From contig JASHUO010000151.1 of NCBI GenBank assembly GCA_030039975.1, positions 1 through 8,826 on the forward strand: 8,826 nucleotides of DNA, in the 5' to 3' direction. Under the pieces are notes generated by a model. It was not told where the DNA came from, did not search any database, and saw nothing but the letters and a program-made list of their open reading frames with translations. Made by a program: the position numbers and the translations under genes. This DNA comes from Alphaproteobacteria bacterium. Lineage in GTDB: Bacteria > Pseudomonadota > Alphaproteobacteria > ATCC43930 > CGMCC-115725. Within the stretch, counting starts at the first letter, position 1; every line of letters starts with the position of its first letter. Shown here in pieces: positions 1 through 5,298 of this stretch.

Positions 1-536
1 TGCGCTCGCGCACCGCCCTCATCCAGACGATCGGCCGCGCCGCCCGCAATCTCGAGGGCCGCGCCATCCTCTATGCCGACCGCATGACCGAGAGCATGAA
101 GGCGGCGATCGGCGAGACCAACCGCCGCCGCGAGAAGCAGCAGGCGTATAACGCCGCCAACGGCATCACGCCCGAAAGCGTGCGCCGCGGCATCGCCGAC
201 ATCCTGGAGAGCGTCTACGAGCAGGACCACGTCACCGTCGGTCTCGGCGAAAGTGCGCAAGCGCACTATCAGGGCATGAACCTGAAAGCGGTCATCGCCG
301 ATCTCGAGAAGCAGATGCGCACCGCCGCCGCCGATCTCGAATTCGAAGAGGCGGCGCGGCTGCGCGACGAGATCCGCCGCTTGGAGCAGCTCGATCTCGG
401 GCTTGCCGGCGAGGCCGCAGCCTCCCAGCCGGCCGCTCGCCCGGCGGGCAGGTCCATGGCAGGACGCGCCGGCACCTCAGCCAAGGCGCTCGCCAAAGCC
501 AAGGTGCGCGCCCGGCAGCGGCGGGGCCACCGCTGA
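1..536 (+). CDS. uvrB: UvrABC system protein B, C-terminal part (5' end outside window)
   Basis: This is the C-terminal 177 residues of the excision-repair damage-verification helicase UvrB, which receives DNA from UvrA and recruits UvrC. The frame is open from the first base; bases 1-2 are the end of a codon that is probably Leu. The sequence begins in helicase motif VI (LIQTIGRAARN, about 15-47), whose arginines contact ATP, followed by the family-typical AILYADRMTESM. The UVR domain lies at about 276-395 (MNLKAVIADLEKQM ... FEEAARLRDEIRRLE); in the family this helical hairpin pairs with the matching domain of UvrC. After it comes a tail of about 45 residues rich in Ala, Arg and Lys, longer than in E. 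coli UvrB and of a kind I recall from alphaproteobacteria. The stop is TGA at 534-536, 13 bp before the next gene, so the two are probably cotranscribed. Identification is firm; only the missing N-terminus is unknown. Confidence 0.97.
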   Translation, partial: RSRTALIQTIGRAARNLEGRAILYADRMTESMKAAIGETNRRREKQQAYNAANGITPESVRRGIADILESVYEQDHVTVGLGESAQAHYQGMNLKAVIADLEKQMRTAAADLEFEEAARLRDEIRRLEQLDLGLAGEAAASQPAARPAGRSMAGRAGTSAKALAKAKVRARQRRGHR

Positions 537-549
537 CCGGCCCGCGACG

Positions 550-1332
550 ATGACGGGGTCTCCATCCCTGCGGTGCGCTAAGGCGGCGCTGGTGACCGGC
601 GCCGGCAAGCGCATCGGCCGCGCCATTGCGCTGGCGCTCGGCCGCAACGGCTGGGCCGTGGCGGTGCATTACCACGGCTCCGAGGCCGAGGCGAAGAGCG
701 TGGTAAGCGAAATCACCGCCGCCGGCGGCCGCGCGGTGGCGATTGCCGCCGATCTCGCGCGCGAAGCCGAGGTCGAAACGCTGGTGCCGCGCGCGGCGGC
801 GGCGCTCGGTCCGCTGGGCGTGCTCGTCAACAACGCCTCGGTCTTCGAGAATGACACGGCGCTTGGCGTGACGCGCGAAAGCTGGGATCGGCACCTCGAT
901 ATCAACCTGCGCGCACCTTTCGTTCTGATGCAGCAATTTGCGCGCGAGCTGCCGGACGGCGCCGAGGGCGCCATTGTCAACATCCTCGACGAGCGCGTCT
1001 GGAGCCTCACCCCTTATTTCGTCTCCTACACGCTGAGCAAGGCCGGGCTCTGGAACCTCACCCAGAGCATGGCGCTGGCGCTGGCACCGCGCATCCGCGT
1101 CAATGGCATCGGCCCCGGCCCGACGCTGCCGAGTCCGCGGCAAAGCGAGGCGCAATTCCGCCGGCAGCAGGAGATGATGCCGCTCCGCCGCGGCACCACG
1201 CCCGAGGAGATCGCGGCCGCGGTGCTGTTCATCCTGTCGGCGCCGGCGATGACGGGGCAGATGATTGCGCTCGATGGCGGGCAGCATCTTGGCTGGGCGC
1301 AGGCGGCCGGTCGGCCGGCGGTCACGGAATAG
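550..1332 (+). CDS. SDR reductase of the pteridine reductase / FolM (dihydromonapterin reductase) type
   Basis: This is a 260-residue NAD(P)H-dependent short-chain reductase. The cofactor loop is TGAGKRIG at residues 16-23, matching the TGxxxRxG form of pteridine reductases rather than the usual TGxxxGxG; NNA follows at 93-95. The catalytic Tyr160 and Lys164 sit in YTLSK, and the usual Ser position carries Asp147 (ILDER), exactly 13 residues before the Tyr, as in the Asp-Tyr-Lys triad of PTR1. The C-terminal RVNGIGPGPTLPS stretch and the final ALDGG are typical of the group. By family, the likely role is reduction of dihydropterins or dihydrofolate; the neighbouring folB supports a pterin substrate. 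I chose ATG 550 because the conserved fold begins about 12 residues later; the frame is open back to an ATG at 403, but that would add 49 atypical residues overlapping uvrB. No strong ribosome-binding site is visible, so coupling to uvrB is possible. The fold is certain; the substrate is inferred. Confidence 0.85.
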   Translation: MTGSPSLRCAKAALVTGAGKRIGRAIALALGRNGWAVAVHYHGSEAEAKSVVSEITAAGGRAVAIAADLAREAEVETLVPRAAAALGPLGVLVNNASVFENDTALGVTRESWDRHLDINLRAPFVLMQQFARELPDGAEGAIVNILDERVWSLTPYFVSYTLSKAGLWNLTQSMALALAPRIRVNGIGPGPTLPSPRQSEAQFRRQQEMMPLRRGTTPEEIAAAVLFILSAPAMTGQMIALDGGQHLGWAQAAGRPAVTE

Positions 1333-1346
1333 GGAACATTGCGATC

Positions 1347-1760
1347 ATGAGCAACGCTGAAACCACCACCCGCGCGCTCTCCGGCCAAGCCGGCGGGGGC
1401 GTGCGCCGCATCCTCGTGCGCGACCTTGCGCTCGCCTGCGAAATCGGGGTCTTCCGGCACGAGCGCGGCGCGCGTCAGCGCGTCCGCATCAATCTCGATC
1501 TTGCCGTGCGCGAGGAGGCGGTACCGATCGCCGACGATCTGCGCAACGTCGTCTGCTATGACGAGATCGTCAGCGGCATTCGCCGCCTCGCCGAGGCGGG
1601 ACATGTCAATCTGGTGGAGACGCTGGCCGAGCGCATCGCTGAGATGTGCCTCGCCGATGCGCGCATCCGCCGTGCCGTCGTGCGCGTCGAGAAGCTCGAC
1701 GTCTACCCCGACGTGGCGAGTGTCGGCATCGAAATAGATCGGATTAACCGCCTGCCGTAA
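1347..1760 (+). CDS. folB: dihydroneopterin aldolase
   Basis: The gene encodes a 137-residue protein that cleaves 7,8-dihydroneopterin to 6-hydroxymethyl-dihydropterin and glycolaldehyde in folate synthesis, acting in the cytoplasm as an oligomer. About 20 non-conserved residues precede the tunnelling fold. Family landmarks are CEIGVFRHE with Glu39, VCYDEIV with Tyr71, NLVETLAERIA with Glu91 binding the pterin ring, and VEKLDVYPDVASVGIEI with the catalytic Lys116. The length is slightly above the usual 115-125 because of the N-terminal extension. The start ATG 1347 has AGGGA at 1331-1335, overlapping the stop of the upstream reductase; the gap is 14 bp, so the pair is almost certainly one unit. 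The same fold also serves epimerases and GTP cyclohydrolase-like enzymes, but the complete aldolase residues and the pterin-reductase neighbour argue for FolB. Confidence 0.93.
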   Translation: MSNAETTTRALSGQAGGGVRRILVRDLALACEIGVFRHERGARQRVRINLDLAVREEAVPIADDLRNVVCYDEIVSGIRRLAEAGHVNLVETLAERIAEMCLADARIRRAVVRVEKLDVYPDVASVGIEIDRINRLP

Positions 1761-1823
1761 GTGCCTTAACCATCGGGCATTTGCCGGCTCGGGGAATGGA
1801 CCGCGGGAGGTCCCGCCGGCGAG

Positions 1824-1832
1824 TTGTTCACA
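1824..1832 (+). promoter_or_regulatory. DnaA-box-like 9-mer (weak)
   Basis: The sequence TTGTTCACA differs from the consensus TTATCCACA at two positions. It lies about 65 bp after folB, in the same orientation as the better match at 2026-2034. Alone it is not significant. Confidence 0.15.
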
Positions 1833-1875
1833 GGCCGCCACCGCGGCCGTCAGGTGCGGCTCTGTGACCTCGAAC

Positions 1876-1901
1876 TTACAAAGTGTTACAGTCGATTTAC
1901 A
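1876..1901 (+). repeat. three TTACA direct repeats at helical spacing
   Basis: TTACA occurs at 1876-1880, 1886-1890 and 1897-1901, with start-to-start spacing of 10 and 11 bp, so all three face the same side of the DNA helix. TTGACA follows at 1903-1908. Repeats on one helical face just upstream of a promoter are a common activator or repressor arrangement. The regulator is not known from the sequence. Confidence 0.4.
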
Positions 1902-1904
1902 CTT
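1881..1904. promoter_or_regulatory. inverted repeat AAGTGT-N12-ACACTT, possible operator
   Basis: The arms AAGTGT (1881-1886) and ACACTT (1899-1904) are perfect inverted copies around a 12-base spacer. The core fits TGT-N12-ACA, a pattern used by PpsR/CrtJ and similar to LysR-type T-N11-A sites, but such short patterns also arise by chance. It overlaps the TTACA repeats and the candidate -35 elements, so a bound protein would affect initiation there. The regulator is unknown. Confidence 0.35.
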
Positions 1905-1923
1905 GACAAGGAAAAAATGTAAT
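1896..1923 (+). promoter_or_regulatory. candidate sigma-70-type promoter for the uvrC operon
   Basis: TTTACA (1896-1901) and TGTAAT (1918-1923) are separated by 16 bp and resemble -35 and -10 boxes in the AT-rich part of the spacer. A perfect TTGACA lies at 1903-1908, but the hexamer 17 bp after it (TTTCAG) is poor. Initiation near 1930 would leave a leader of about 210 bases before uvrC. Confidence 0.3.
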
Positions 1924-2025
1924 CATTTCAGCATGTTAGTATCTTGTGCCCAAAATCTAGGCAAAGCGCTAAAACCCCAGGTTTGACGCCTCCCGCTCCA
2001 GGACGGCGAGAGGTTTTCGACAGTT

Positions 2026-2034
2026 TTGTCCACA
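2026..2034 (+). promoter_or_regulatory. DnaA-box-like 9-mer TTGTCCACA
   Basis: TTGTCCACA differs by one base from the E. coli consensus TTATCCACA and equals the form favoured in high-GC actinobacteria. It sits 109 bp before uvrC. One good box and one weak box do not make an origin, but DnaA also acts as a transcription factor at single sites. Confidence 0.3.
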
Positions 2035-2041
2035 GGCTTCG

Positions 2042-2053
2042 TGGATATATCCA
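2042..2053. repeat. perfect 12-bp palindrome TGGATATATCCA
   Basis: The two halves are exact inverted copies with no spacer. It lies 89 bp upstream of uvrC and 7 bp after the DnaA-box-like motif, in an AT-rich patch. It could be an operator or part of a -10 region (TATATC at 2046-2051, with only a weak -35 upstream). No regulator can be named. Confidence 0.35.
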
Positions 2054-2142
2054 TTTCATGAACGCGGCGACCGAAGCCCAGGCGGCGGCAGTTCTCGTCC
2101 GGCGATTGACGGCGCCGCGGCACGGCGCCAAGTGAAAGACCG

Positions 2143-4128
2143 ATGAGCGATCTTGAGGACGATGCGACCGAGCCGGAGGCGACCCTGCCGCAAGGCGGCG
2201 GCCTCGCCCAGGGCGTCGAGGCGATTCGCGGTGCGCTGCGCACCATGCCGCCCGGCCCCGGCGTCTACCGCATGCTCGATCGCAAGGGCGACGCGCTCTA
2301 TGTCGGCAAGGCGCGGAGCCTGCGCAATCGCGTCGCCAATTACACCCATCCTGCGGCGCTCTCCAACCGGCTGCGCCGGATGGTGGCGGAGACGCGCGCG
2401 ATGGAGGTGGTCGTCACCCATACCGAGGTCGAGGCGCTGCTGCTTGAGAACAACCTGATCAAGCGACTGATGCCGCGCTACAACGTGCTGCTGCGCGATG
2501 ACAAGTCCTTCCCCTATATCCATCTCACCGCGGGCGATTTTCCGCAGATCATCAAGCATCGCGGAGCCAAGAGCGCGCCCGGCGATTATTTCGGTCCGTT
2601 CGCTTCCGCCGGCGCGGTGGCGCGCACCATCATTGCACTGCAGCGCGCCTTCCTGCTGCGCTCCTGCAGCGACAGCATCTTCTCGACCCGCACGCGGCCC
2701 TGCCTCCTCTACCAGATCAAGCGCTGCAGCGCGCCCTGCGTCGGCCGCATCGACAAGCCGGGATATGACCGGCTGGTCGAGGAGGCGCGCGGCTTCCTGA
2801 CCGGCCGCAGCAAGGAGGTGCAGGAGCGCCTTGCGCTGCGCATGCAGGAGCTGGCCGACCGGCTCGATTTCGAAAGCGCCGCCTTCGTGCGCGACCGCAT
2901 CCGCGCGCTGACGCAGGTGCAGGGCCGGCAGGACATCTCGCTCGAAGGGATCGAGGACGCCGATGTCATCGCCGCCCACCAGGCGGGCGGCCATACCTGC
3001 GTCCAGGTGTTTTTCTTCCGCGCCGGGCAGAACTGGGGAAATCGCGCCTATTTCCCCAGCCACGACCGGCAGATGCCGATCGAGGAAGTGCTCGCGGCAT
3101 TTCTCGGCCAGTTCTTCGAAAACAAGCTGCCGCCGAAGCTCGTGCTGCTCAGCCACGCGCCGGCCGATGCGGCGCTGATCGAGGAGGCGCTGACGGCGCA
3201 GGCGGGCGGCCGCGTCGAACTCGCCGTGCCGCAGCGCGGCGACAAGCGAAAGCTGGTGGAGCACGCCCTGCTCAATGCCCGCGAGGCGCTCGGCCGCCGC
3301 CTTGCCGAAAGCGAGACCCAGCTGAAGCTGCTGGCCGGCCTCGCCGAGACCTTCGGCCTCGACGCGCCGCCGCATCGTATCGAGGTCTACGACAACAGCC
3401 ATATCCAGGGCAGCCACGCGGTCGGCGCGATGATCGTCGCCGGCCCCGAAGGCTTCATCAAGAACGCCTATCGCAAATTTACCATCCGCGGCGATGGCGG
3501 CGCGGACCAACCGGCGGAGAGCGGGCTCGCCGCGGCGATCGAAGCCTCGGCGGAGCCGGCGCCGGAAGCGGCCGCGAGCCCGCTCACGCCGGGCGATGAT
3601 TACGGCATGATGCGCGAGGTGCTCAGCCGCCGCTTCGCCCGCGCGCTCAAGGAGGATCCGACGCGCGAGCGCGGCACCTGGCCCGATCTGCTGCTGATCG
3701 ATGGCGGCGCCGGCCAGCTTACCGCGGCGCAGCAGGTGCTGGCCGATCTCGGCATCGACGATGTGCCGCTGGTGGCAATCGCCAAAGGCCCCGACCGCAA
3801 TGCCGGCCGCGAGCGCTTCTTCCGTCCCGCCCGCGAGCCCTTCAGCCTCGATCCGCGCGACCCCGTGCTCTACTTCCTGCAGCGGCTGCGCGACGAGGCG
3901 CATCGCTTCGCCATCGGCACGCATCGCGCGCGGCGTGCCAAGGCGATCGGCAGCTCGCCGCTCGACGAGATCGCCGGCATCGGCGCGCGGCGCAAGAAGG
4001 CGCTGCTGCATCATTTCGGCTCGGCGCGCGGCGTCGCCCGCGCCGGCCTTGCCGATCTCGAGCGCGTCGAGGGCATCAGCAAGGCCGTAGCGCAGCGCAT
4101 CTATGACCATTTCCATGCCGAGGCGTAA
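2143..4128 (+). CDS. uvrC: UvrABC system protein C, excinuclease
   Basis: This 661-residue nuclease makes the 3' and then the 5' incision around UvrB-bound lesions. After an acidic N-terminal extension of about 30 residues comes the GIY-YIG nuclease: GPGVYRM (38-44), LYVGKARSLRNRV (52-64) and LLLENNLIK with the likely metal ligand Glu102. Next is the cysteine motif RSCSDSIF...RPCLLYQIKRCSAPC; in E. coli UvrC such cysteines have been linked to an iron-sulfur cluster. The UVR domain is at DRLDFESAAFVRDRIR, and the RNase H-like half contains EVYDNSHIQGSHAVGAMIV, LLLIDGGAGQL and DEAHRFAI. The tandem helix-hairpin-helix DNA-binding domain ends the protein (IAGIGARRKKALLHHFG, VEGISKAVAQRIYDHF). An Ala/Pro/Glu-rich insert at about 454-482 precedes TPGDDYGMM. 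The start ATG 2143 has only a weak GAAAGA upstream. It is probably the first gene of the right-hand operon, 54 bp before pgsA. Confidence 0.98.
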   Translation: MSDLEDDATEPEATLPQGGGLAQGVEAIRGALRTMPPGPGVYRMLDRKGDALYVGKARSLRNRVANYTHPAALSNRLRRMVAETRAMEVVVTHTEVEALLLENNLIKRLMPRYNVLLRDDKSFPYIHLTAGDFPQIIKHRGAKSAPGDYFGPFASAGAVARTIIALQRAFLLRSCSDSIFSTRTRPCLLYQIKRCSAPCVGRIDKPGYDRLVEEARGFLTGRSKEVQERLALRMQELADRLDFESAAFVRDRIRALTQVQGRQDISLEGIEDADVIAAHQAGGHTCVQVFFFRAGQNWGNRAYFPSHDRQMPIEEVLAAFLGQFFENKLPPKLVLLSHAPADAALIEEALTAQAGGRVELAVPQRGDKRKLVEHALLNAREALGRRLAESETQLKLLAGLAETFGLDAPPHRIEVYDNSHIQGSHAVGAMIVAGPEGFIKNAYRKFTIRGDGGADQPAESGLAAAIEASAEPAPEAAASPLTPGDDYGMMREVLSRRFARALKEDPTRERGTWPDLLLIDGGAGQLTAAQQVLADLGIDDVPLVAIAKGPDRNAGRERFFRPAREPFSLDPRDPVLYFLQRLRDEAHRFAIGTHRARRAKAIGSSPLDEIAGIGARRKKALLHHFGSARGVARAGLADLERVEGISKAVAQRIYDHFHAEA

Positions 4129-4182
4129 AGGCGCTAGACTGACCCGAAACCTCCCGCCCCTCCCTGCGGGACCGGATGAGCC

Positions 4183-4779
4183 ATGCTGACGACGCTCCCC
4201 AACCTGCTGACGCTGTCGCGTATTGCCGCGATACCGCTGGTCATCATCACCTTTTACATCCCGTCGCCGTGGGGCCCGTGGATCGGCTGCTGCCTCTTCG
4301 CGCTGGCGGGCTTCACCGACTGGCTCGACGGCAAGCTGGCGCGGCTCTGGGAGCAGCAATCGGAGCTCGGCCGCTTCCTCGACCCGATTGCCGACAAGCT
4401 GCTGGTGGCGGCGATCCTGTTCATGCTGGCGGCGCTGCAGCGCGTCTCGGCGCCGACGATCTTCCCGGCGCTGGTCATTCTCGGCCGCGAGATCCTGGTT
4501 TCGGGATTGCGCGAGCATCTTGCCACGCTCAAGGTGCGCGTCCCCTCCTCGCGCCTCGCCAAATGGAAGACCGGCATCCAGATGGGCGCGATTGGCGTGC
4601 TGCTGGTCGGCGATGCCGGCCCGGCGTTTCTGCCGGTGACCTTGATCGGCGAGTTGATGCTGTGGGCAGCGGCAGTGCTGACCCTCATCACCGGCTACGA
4701 TTATCTTCGCGCCGGGCTCGACCACATGAGCGAGGAGACGCCCCCAGTCAAGGCGGCAAAGCCGAGCAGCGCCACGTGA
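4183..4779 (+). CDS. pgsA: CDP-diacylglycerol-glycerol-3-phosphate 3-phosphatidyltransferase
   Basis: This 198-residue inner-membrane enzyme transfers a phosphatidyl group from CDP-diacylglycerol to glycerol 3-phosphate, the committed step to phosphatidylglycerol and cardiolipin. It starts with the family-typical LPNLLTLSRIAAIPLV. The CDP-alcohol phosphatidyltransferase signature is complete: Asp46, Asp49-Gly50, Ala53-Arg54, Gly63, Asp67 and Asp71, giving DG-x2-AR-x8-G-x3-D-x3-D. Hydrophobic segments at about residues 11-26, 31-45, 74-86, 92-105, 130-145 and 150-168 suit the six-helix fold. The C-terminus ends in a short polar tail. GGATGAG at 4174-4180 is a close-set ribosome-binding site. 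Its stop overlaps the GTG of mobB by 4 bp. Phosphatidylserine synthase shares the signature, but the length and N-terminus fit PgsA. I recall uvrC-pgsA adjacency from many proteobacteria. Confidence 0.95.
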   Translation: MLTTLPNLLTLSRIAAIPLVIITFYIPSPWGPWIGCCLFALAGFTDWLDGKLARLWEQQSELGRFLDPIADKLLVAAILFMLAALQRVSAPTIFPALVILGREILVSGLREHLATLKVRVPSSRLAKWKTGIQMGAIGVLLVGDAGPAFLPVTLIGELMLWAAAVLTLITGYDYLRAGLDHMSEETPPVKAAKPSSAT

Positions 4780-5297
4780 GTGCGGCAAAGGCGATGCAGA
4801 TCTTTGGACTTGCCGGCTGGAGCGGCAGCGGCAAGACGACCTTGGTGACGCGGCTGGTGCCGGAGCTGACGCGGCACAACCTCACCGTCTCGACGATGAA
4901 GCATGCGCATCACAGCTTCGATCTCGACCAGCCCGGCAAGGACAGCTGGCGCCACCGCCAGGCCGGCGCGAGCGAGGTGATGATCGCGTCGGAGCGGCGC
5001 TGGGCGCTCATCCACGAGCATCGCGGCGCGCCGGAACCGACGCTGGAGTCGCTCATCCGCCAGATGACGCCGGTCGACCTGCTGCTGGTCGAGGGTTGGA
5101 AGCGCGGCAACCATCCCAAGCTCGAAGTGCATCGCCCCGCGCTCGGCAAGCCGCTGCTCTGCCGTGACGATCCGCATATCGTCGCGGTGGCGAGCGATGC
5201 GCCGGTGTCCGGCCTCGCCCTCCCGCTGTTCGCCCTCGACGATGTGGCGGCGATCGCCGGCTTCATCCTCGAACATTGTCGCCTGAAGGCGGCCTGA
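4776..5297 (+). CDS. mobB: molybdopterin-guanine dinucleotide biosynthesis accessory protein B
   Basis: This 173-residue P-loop GTPase-like protein assists formation of the guanine-dinucleotide form of the molybdenum cofactor by MobA; in E. coli it is helpful but not essential. The P-loop appears early as GLAGWSGSGKTTL, followed by STMKHAHHSFDLDQPGKDSWRHRQAGA, where the His-rich stretch, DxPGKDS and RxxGA are family marks, then LLLVEGWKRGNHPKLEV with the conserved VEGxK. I took GTG 4776, whose GTGA overlaps the pgsA stop and suggests translational coupling. ATG 4794 in the same frame would give 167 residues starting MQIFGLAGW and resembles many annotated homologues, but its AAAGG lies only 2 bp away. 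The stop is one base before moeA. Neither mobA nor its product's partners are in the window. Confidence 0.94.
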   Translation: MSAAKAMQIFGLAGWSGSGKTTLVTRLVPELTRHNLTVSTMKHAHHSFDLDQPGKDSWRHRQAGASEVMIASERRWALIHEHRGAPEPTLESLIRQMTPVDLLLVEGWKRGNHPKLEVHRPALGKPLLCRDDPHIVAVASDAPVSGLALPLFALDDVAAIAGFILEHCRLKAA

Positions 5298-5298
5298 G

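Larger units (their letters stand above)
1761..2142. other. 382-bp intergenic spacer between folB and uvrC, AT-rich core
   Basis: No convincing gene lies here. Composition changes abruptly: about 1870-1980 is AT-rich in an otherwise very GC-rich window, with the run GGAAAAAATG at 1910-1919. The spacer carries TTACA at 1876, 1886 and 1897, an AAGTGT/ACACTT inverted repeat, TTGACA at 1903-1908, DnaA-box-like 9-mers at 1824-1832 and 2026-2034, a small AAACC/GGTTT hairpin at 1972-1984 and a 12-bp palindrome at 2042-2053. A 63-codon open frame at 1944-2135 resembles no family I know and is probably chance. I see no hairpin followed by a T-run after folB. The likely role is a promoter and control region for the uvrC-pgsA-moco operon, with a long leader. 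Confidence 0.7.

Noticed and set aside
403..549. N-terminal extension of the first SDR from ATG 403
   Set aside because: It would overlap uvrB by 134 bp, is Pro/Arg-rich out-of-frame uvrB sequence, and the SDR fold starts just after ATG 550.
1776..1820. Terminator after folB (GGCA-TT-TGCC and GGACC/GGTCC hairpins)
   Set aside because: The stems are 4-5 bp and no T-run follows either, so there is no intrinsic terminator signature.
1932..1950. NrdR-box-like stretch GTATCTTGTG
   Set aside because: Only the right half of the consensus fits, there is no second box, and no ribonucleotide reductase gene is nearby.
1944..2135. A 63-codon open frame in the spacer, ending 7 bp before uvrC
   Set aside because: No recognisable family, no ribosome-binding site seen, and it crosses the DnaA-box-like motif and palindrome. 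A short leader peptide from ATG 2058 cannot be excluded, but nothing supports it.
1761..2142. SOS box (LexA site) near the excision-repair genes
   Set aside because: The alphaproteobacterial pattern GTTC-N7-GTTC was looked for around single GTTC/GAAC matches at 1826, 1872 and 2091; none has a partner at the right distance.
1923..2246. Minus-strand open frame of 107 codons across the spacer and uvrC start
   Set aside because: It overlaps the uvrC N-terminus antisense and shows no conserved motif.
4153..4170. CCCGC/GCGGG hairpin between uvrC and pgsA as an attenuator or terminator
   Set aside because: The stem is 5 bp with an 8-base loop and no T-run, and pgsA continues on the same strand with a close start.
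2056..4788. A 910-codon open frame on the minus strand opposite uvrC and pgsA
   Set aside because: It is the mirror of two firmly identified genes in GC-rich DNA, where third-position G/C bias suppresses stops on the other strand. Its translation is Arg/Ala/Gln/His-rich, has no recognisable domain and runs through both genes.
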